Assembly: GCF_001570585.1 (NCBI RefSeq)
Contig: NZ_BBXF01000005.1
Location: 124,001-188,000, forward strand
Direction: 5' to 3'
Source of the DNA: Herbidospora daliensis
GTDB taxonomy: Bacteria > Actinomycetota > Actinomycetes > Streptosporangiales > Streptosporangiaceae
Length of the DNA: 64,000 bases
Below the pieces are notes generated by a model. It was not told where the DNA came from. It made no database searches and saw only the letters and a program-made list of their open reading frames with translations. This document shows, piece after piece, positions 60,843 through 64,000 of the stretch. Position 1 is the first letter of the stretch; each line of letters starts with the position of its first letter. Both the position numbers and the translations under genes were made by a program.

Positions 60843-60950
60843 CCGTGGGCGTGACGGTGCGTAACCAGAGCGGCCGGTTGCCGCCGCTCCCCCGGCCGGG
60901 ATGCATGACGGTGGTCGGTGCCGGCCAGGCGGAGCCGTAACGGAAAGAAG
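60843..60950 (-). repeat. Dispersed GC-rich repeat, copy C
   Basis: Read on the minus strand it begins TTCTTTCCGTTACGGCTCC, then TGGCCGGCACCGAC, a CCCGGCCGGG centre, GCGGCGGCAACCGGCCG and CTGGT to CCGTCACG. It starts five bases after the DUF3224 stop codon, in the same orientation as that gene, and faces copy B about 270 bp away. Confidence 0.75.
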
Positions 60951-60954
60951 TCTG

Positions 60955-61344
60955 TTATGTACCGAGGGTGTAGTCGAGCGTGTAGTGGTGGCCGTCGTCG
61001 TTGATGATCTGGCCGGAGCCGGTGATGCCGGTCAGTTCCCCCGTTCCCGATGTGGCGACGATCTCCCAGCGCATCCAGGGGGTGCCGTCCGCTCCCCCGC
61101 CGGCGCTGTGGGCGAGGACGAAGGTGCCTTTGCGGCCGTGGAGGGTGGCGTCGACGTGTTCGAGGCCGGTGTAGGCGGCGGGGCCGTCGGGGGTGGCGAC
61201 GGTCAGGATTTCGGTGGTGGAGGTTCCGGTGAGGTCGCCGGTGAAGTGTTTGGTGAGGCGGTGGCGGGCGATGGTGGCGCCGGGGTGCTCGTCGGTGGCG
61301 AGGGTGTCCCAGGTGGTGATGTCGAAGGTTCCGGTGGCGTGCAT
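60955..61344 (-). CDS. DUF3224 domain protein
   Basis: A 129-residue beta-barrel protein: TGTFDITTWDTLATDE at the start, ARHRLTKHFTGDLTGTSTTE, AAYTGLEHVDATLHGRKGTF and GTGELTGITGSGQI near the end, the full DUF3224 pattern (allene-oxide-cyclase-like barrel). No reaction is known for the family. A dispersed repeat begins just after its stop codon, where a terminator would lie. Confidence 0.88.
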   Translation of the reverse strand: MHATGTFDITTWDTLATDEHPGATIARHRLTKHFTGDLTGTSTTEILTVATPDGPAAYTGLEHVDATLHGRKGTFVLAHSAGGGADGTPWMRWEIVATSGTGELTGITGSGQIINDDGHHYTLDYTLGT

Positions 61345-61428
61345 GGGTGCATCGTCGTGGTGATTGTTGCCAGGTTCTGTCAGGTGGGGTAGGGGTCTGT
61401 CGTCTCGAGATCGGATGAGGGGGCGGTC

Positions 61429-61872
61429 ATGGCGGTGCGGTTGGCGGTGTCGGCGGAGGCGGGGGTGCCGGCGGAGCGGTTGTTCGCGGTGATGACGGAT
61501 TGGCCGCGGCATCGGGAGTGGATGTTGCTGACGGATGCGCGGGTGACGGAAGGTGACGGGCGCGGGGCGGGGTCGCGGTTGTCGGCGTTCACGGGGGTGG
61601 GTCCGGTGGGGTTCACGGACACGATGGAGATCACGGCGTTCGTGCCGGGGTCGGTGGTGGAGGTTCGTCACACGGGGGCGCTGGTGCGCGGGGGCGGGGT
61701 GTTCCGGGTTTCTCCGTTGCCGGGTGGGCGGAGCCGGGTGGAGTGGGTGGAGGACCTGGATCTGCCGTTGGGTGTGGTCGGCCGGGCGGGGTGGGTGGTG
61801 GTGCGGCCGGTGATGGCGGCGGCGTTGCGGTGGTCGCTGGAGCGGTTGGCGCGGGTGGCGGCTGGAGAGTGA
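61429..61872 (+). CDS. SRPBCC-family (polyketide cyclase/dehydrase-like) protein
   Basis: A 147-residue START-fold ligand-binding protein: RLAVSAEAGVPAERLFAVMT, DWPRHREWMLLTDAR and SRVEWVEDLDLPLGV, ending with a long helix (VVVRPVMAAALRWSLERLAR). Family members bind lipids, polyketides or hormones; no active-site signature is visible. It is divergent from the DUF3224 gene. Confidence 0.85.
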   Translation: MAVRLAVSAEAGVPAERLFAVMTDWPRHREWMLLTDARVTEGDGRGAGSRLSAFTGVGPVGFTDTMEITAFVPGSVVEVRHTGALVRGGGVFRVSPLPGGRSRVEWVEDLDLPLGVVGRAGWVVVRPVMAAALRWSLERLARVAAGE

Positions 61873-61906
61873 AGGTGCGGAGTTCGTGGGCGGGGTCGGC
61901 GGCGAC

Positions 61907-61950
61907 GGGATGTGACCTCCGACCTGGAGGACAGCGCCGGGCGGATCGAG
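61907..61950 (+). pseudogene. 44-bp relic of an RND permease gene
   Basis: This segment matches 50050-50093 inside the RND permease gene at 41 of 44 positions and breaks off sharply on both sides. Translated it reads DVTSDLEDSAGRIEL where the intact gene has DVASNLEDSAERIEV. It is therefore a small remnant of an RND permease paralogue or a stray copy of this one, in otherwise non-coding DNA. Confidence 0.75.
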
Positions 61951-62134
61951 CTTTCCGCTTAGGGGTTCGGCACTGAGGAGGTCGTCAGCGTGGGCGGTGC
62001 TGGCACGGGCGTGGGCGTTCCGCTGGTGGCCGAGGTGGTCGGGGCGGCGGAGGACGTGGGCGGCTTGACGGGTTTGTCGGGTCGGGGAAATGGCGTTGCG
62101 GGATTGTCGGTGGGCGGGGCTAGGGTCGGGTTTT

Positions 62135-63058
62135 GTGGCTGAGGAACCGTTGATTGTCGCGCGTGGGCTGGTCAAACGCTTCGGGGAGTTCACGGCGGTC
62201 GACGGGATCGACGTGTCGGTGGAGCGGGGTGAGGCGTTCGGTTTTCTGGGGCCGAACGGGGCCGGTAAGTCGTCGACGATGCGGATGATCAGTTGTGTGT
62301 CGCCGCCGACGGCGGGTGAGTTGCGGATTCTGGGGTTGGATCCGGTGCGTGACGGGGTGGCGATCCGGGGGCGGTTGGGGGTGTGTCCGCAGTTGGGCAA
62401 TCTCGACACTGATTTGTCGGTGTTCGAGAACTTGACGACGTATGCGCGCTATTTCGGGTTGTCGCGGGCGGAGGCGCGGCGGCGGGCGGGTGAGCTGCTG
62501 GAGTTCGTGCAGCTGGCCGATCGGGCGAAGGGGAAGGTGGAGCCGCTGTCGGGGGGCATGAAGCAGCGGCTGACGATCGCGCGGGCGCTGGTGAACGATC
62601 CGGAGATCGTGTTGCTCGACGAGCCGACGACGGGGCTTGATCCGCAGGCGCGGCATCTGTTGTGGGAGCGGCTTTATCAGCTGAAGCGTCAGGGGGTGAC
62701 GCTGGTGCTGACGACGCATTACATGGATGAGGCCGAGCAGTTGTGTGATCGGCTGGTGGTGATGGACGGCGGGCGGATCGTGGCGGAGGGGTCGCCGCGG
62801 GATCTGATCGGGCGGTATTCGACGCCTGAGGTGGTGGAGTTGCGGTTCTCCGGGGGCGGGGATGTGGCGGGGAAGCTCGACGGGGTGGGTGAGCGGGTCG
62901 ACGCGTTGCCTGATCGGGTGCTGGTGTATGCGCGTGATGGTGACGCGGCGGTGGCGGAGGTGCATCGGCGGGGGCTGGCGCCGTTGAGTGTGCTGGTGCG
63001 GCGGTCGACGTTGGAGGATGTGTTCCTGCATCTCACGGGCCGGACGCTGGTCGACTGA
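62135..63058 (+). CDS. ABC exporter ATP-binding protein (NodI/DrrA-like)
   Basis: A 307-residue ATPase starting at GTG: Walker A GPNGAGKSS, Q-loop GVCPQLGNLDTDLS, signature LSGGMKQRLTIARAL, Walker B IVLLDEPTTGLDP and switch His in LTTHYMDEAEQL, with the usual C-terminal extension (RRSTLEDVFLHLTGR). It resembles NodI and daunorubicin-type DrrA ATPases that export lipophilic or lipo-oligosaccharide cargo. Two permease genes follow with one-base overlap or short spacing. Confidence 0.93.
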   Translation: MAEEPLIVARGLVKRFGEFTAVDGIDVSVERGEAFGFLGPNGAGKSSTMRMISCVSPPTAGELRILGLDPVRDGVAIRGRLGVCPQLGNLDTDLSVFENLTTYARYFGLSRAEARRRAGELLEFVQLADRAKGKVEPLSGGMKQRLTIARALVNDPEIVLLDEPTTGLDPQARHLLWERLYQLKRQGVTLVLTTHYMDEAEQLCDRLVVMDGGRIVAEGSPRDLIGRYSTPEVVELRFSGGGDVAGKLDGVGERVDALPDRVLVYARDGDAAVAEVHRRGLAPLSVLVRRSTLEDVFLHLTGRTLVD

Positions 63059-63816
63059 TGGCGCATTCGACGGTGGCGGTGCTGGAGCGGCATCTGTCGC
63101 TTTATCGCAGGTTGTTCTGGGCGTCGGCGTTGTCGTCGTTCGTGCTGCCGGTGTTGTTCCTGGTGTCGATCGGGATCGGGGTCGGCGGTTATGTGGGTGA
63201 GCTCGGCGGGGTGTCGTATCTGCAGTGGATCGTGCCGGGGGTGATGGCGTCCACGGCGTTCCAGATGGCGATCGGTGAGACGACCTATCCGGTGCTGGGC
63301 GATTTCAAGTGGTCGCGGGGGTATCACGCGATGCGGGCGACGCCGGTGCGGATCGGTGACATGGTGGCCGGTCAGGTGCTGTTCATGGTGGTGCGGGTGC
63401 TGCCGCAGACGGTGGTGTTCCTGCTGGTCGTGGTGGCGTTCGGCGGGTTGCGGTCGTGGTGGTCGGTGGTGACGCCGCTGGTGTGCGCGGCGGTGGTGGT
63501 GGCGTCGGCGTTGCCGGTGATGGGGTTTTCGGCGCGGATCGACAACGACGGTTATTTCGCGTTGTTGTTTCGGTTCGTGATGATTCCGATGACGTTGTTC
63601 TCGGGGGTGTTCTTCCCGGTGGCGCAGCTGCCGGTGGTGGCGCAGTGGCTGGCGTGGGTGTCGCCGTTGTGGCATGGGGTGGAGTTGTGCCGGGCGGCGA
63701 CGCTGGGGGTGGCGCCGCCGTGGCCAATCTGGGCGCATCTGTCGTGCCTGGTGGCGTGGACGGTGGCGGGCGGCTGGTTCGCGATGCGCGGGTTCGCCCG
63801 CCGGTTGGCGGTGTGA
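63058..63816 (+). CDS. ABC-2 exporter permease (NodJ-like), first
   Basis: A 252-residue membrane protein with about six hydrophobic segments; ATG overlaps the ATPase stop as TGATG. The NodJ/ABC-2 signature is seen in PGVMASTAFQMAIGETTYPV and the coupling-helix WSRGYHAMRATPVRIGDMVA. It forms a heteromeric exporter with the following permease; the cargo is unknown. Confidence 0.92.
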   Translation: MAHSTVAVLERHLSLYRRLFWASALSSFVLPVLFLVSIGIGVGGYVGELGGVSYLQWIVPGVMASTAFQMAIGETTYPVLGDFKWSRGYHAMRATPVRIGDMVAGQVLFMVVRVLPQTVVFLLVVVAFGGLRSWWSVVTPLVCAAVVVASALPVMGFSARIDNDGYFALLFRFVMIPMTLFSGVFFPVAQLPVVAQWLAWVSPLWHGVELCRAATLGVAPPWPIWAHLSCLVAWTVAGGWFAMRGFARRLAV

Positions 63817-63820
63817 CGCG

Positions 63821-64000
63821 ATGATGACGGCGTGGGTGGCGGCCCGGCGGAACCACCGTGCCGGCGGGGTGTCGGTGCGGCGGGTGGGGGCGGTGCTGGG
63901 CCGCAACGTGGGGGCGTTGCGGTCGGGGCCGGCCTATTGGCTGGTGTTGTTGTCGGGGTTCTTCGAGCCGCTGCTGTATCTGCTGTCGATCGGGGTCGGG
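63821..64000 (+). CDS. ABC-2 exporter permease, second (cut by window edge)
   Basis: The first 60 residues of a second ABC-2 permease, MMTAWVAARRNHRAGGVSVR onward, with a first membrane helix starting near residue 39 (PAYWLVLLSGFFEPLLYLLS). ATG at 63821 is four bases after the previous stop. The frame is still open at the last base. Paired permeases of this kind occur with NodI-like ATPases. Confidence 0.85.
   Translation, partial: MMTAWVAARRNHRAGGVSVRRVGAVLGRNVGALRSGPAYWLVLLSGFFEPLLYLLSIGVG

Larger units (their letters stand above)
60054..60954. other. Gene-poor stretch with two facing repeats
   Basis: About 900 bp with no gene I can support. It holds the palindrome at 60086, a GC-rich stretch without domain signal, repeat copy B, a central block (60573-60842) with a small hairpin (TTCGGCC and GGCCGAA near 60620), and repeat copy C in the opposite direction. 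Open frames here are long only because the DNA is GC-rich. Confidence 0.6.

Noticed and set aside
60264-60854. Open frames across the gene-poor stretch, on both strands
   Set aside because: They span repeat copy B or C and have no domain, poor codon pattern and no ribosome site. They are better explained as repeat DNA.

Overview
The window is GC-rich chromosomal DNA with strong third-position GC bias and many GTG/TTG starts. It has frequent 4-base start/stop overlaps, dense one-component regulators (LysR, HxlR, TetR x2, LacI, DeoR, WYL, MarR, MerR x2, ArsR) and DUF families typical of Actinobacteria (DUF5685, DUF2268, DUF4037, DUF3224). It reads as a soil actinomycete. A streptosporangial genus such as Nonomuraea or Streptosporangium is an inference from gene style, not from a marker gene. 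I see no rRNA, tRNA, CRISPR array or intact insertion sequence.

Layout. 1-5.2 kb: a LysR regulator divergent from a translationally coupled class A beta-lactamase and class A PBP pair, then HxlR and an NAD(P)-binding protein. 5.2-17.6 kb: one 3570-residue FAAL-PKS-NRPS protein ending in an acyl-ACP-reductase-like domain, divergent from a TIM-barrel-like hydrolase and a TetR gene, with twin palindromes between. 17.7-23.3 kb: a secreted esterase, then an ABC exporter with its two-component system. 23.4-27 kb: an erythromycin-esterase-like protein, a FAH-family enzyme and an O-methyltransferase gene with its catalytic domain deleted, facing a TioE-type MerR regulator. 26.8-31.7 kb: a sulfonate-type ABC importer, LacI and MFS. 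31.7-38 kb: DUF5685, NTF2-like/TetR, two methyltransferases and a MoxR-DUF58-VWA operon. 38-47.8 kb: a pseudokinase-like membrane protein, a DUF2268 metalloprotease, transporters, paired regulators, an aldo/keto reductase, NUDIX, SDR and MarR. 47.9-55.2 kb: an RND permease, purB and neighbours. 55.3-61.9 kb: a TipAL-like MerR, a tyrosine recombinase, small stress-type genes and a gene-poor stretch with relics and dispersed repeats. 62.1-64 kb: an ABC-2 exporter cut by the window edge.

How the parts fit. The main specialised-metabolism locus is the single-gene megasynthase. It is predicted to activate a fatty acid, extend it by one reduced malonyl unit to a beta-hydroxyacyl chain, join it to one amino acid and release it through an unusual C domain plus AAR-like domain. 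The TetR and twin operators beside it are its likely control. Two regulatory links are visible as repeated DNA sites. A 19-bp MerR-type box lies before both the DUF2268 gene and the TipAL-like MerR gene. A 15-bp element lies before both the alpha/beta hydrolase and the aldo/keto reductase. Several deletion scars (O-methyltransferase, SRPBCC fusion, a 44-bp RND relic, an orphan palindrome) and a three-copy roughly 100-bp repeat near gene 3' ends show that the window has been remodelled.
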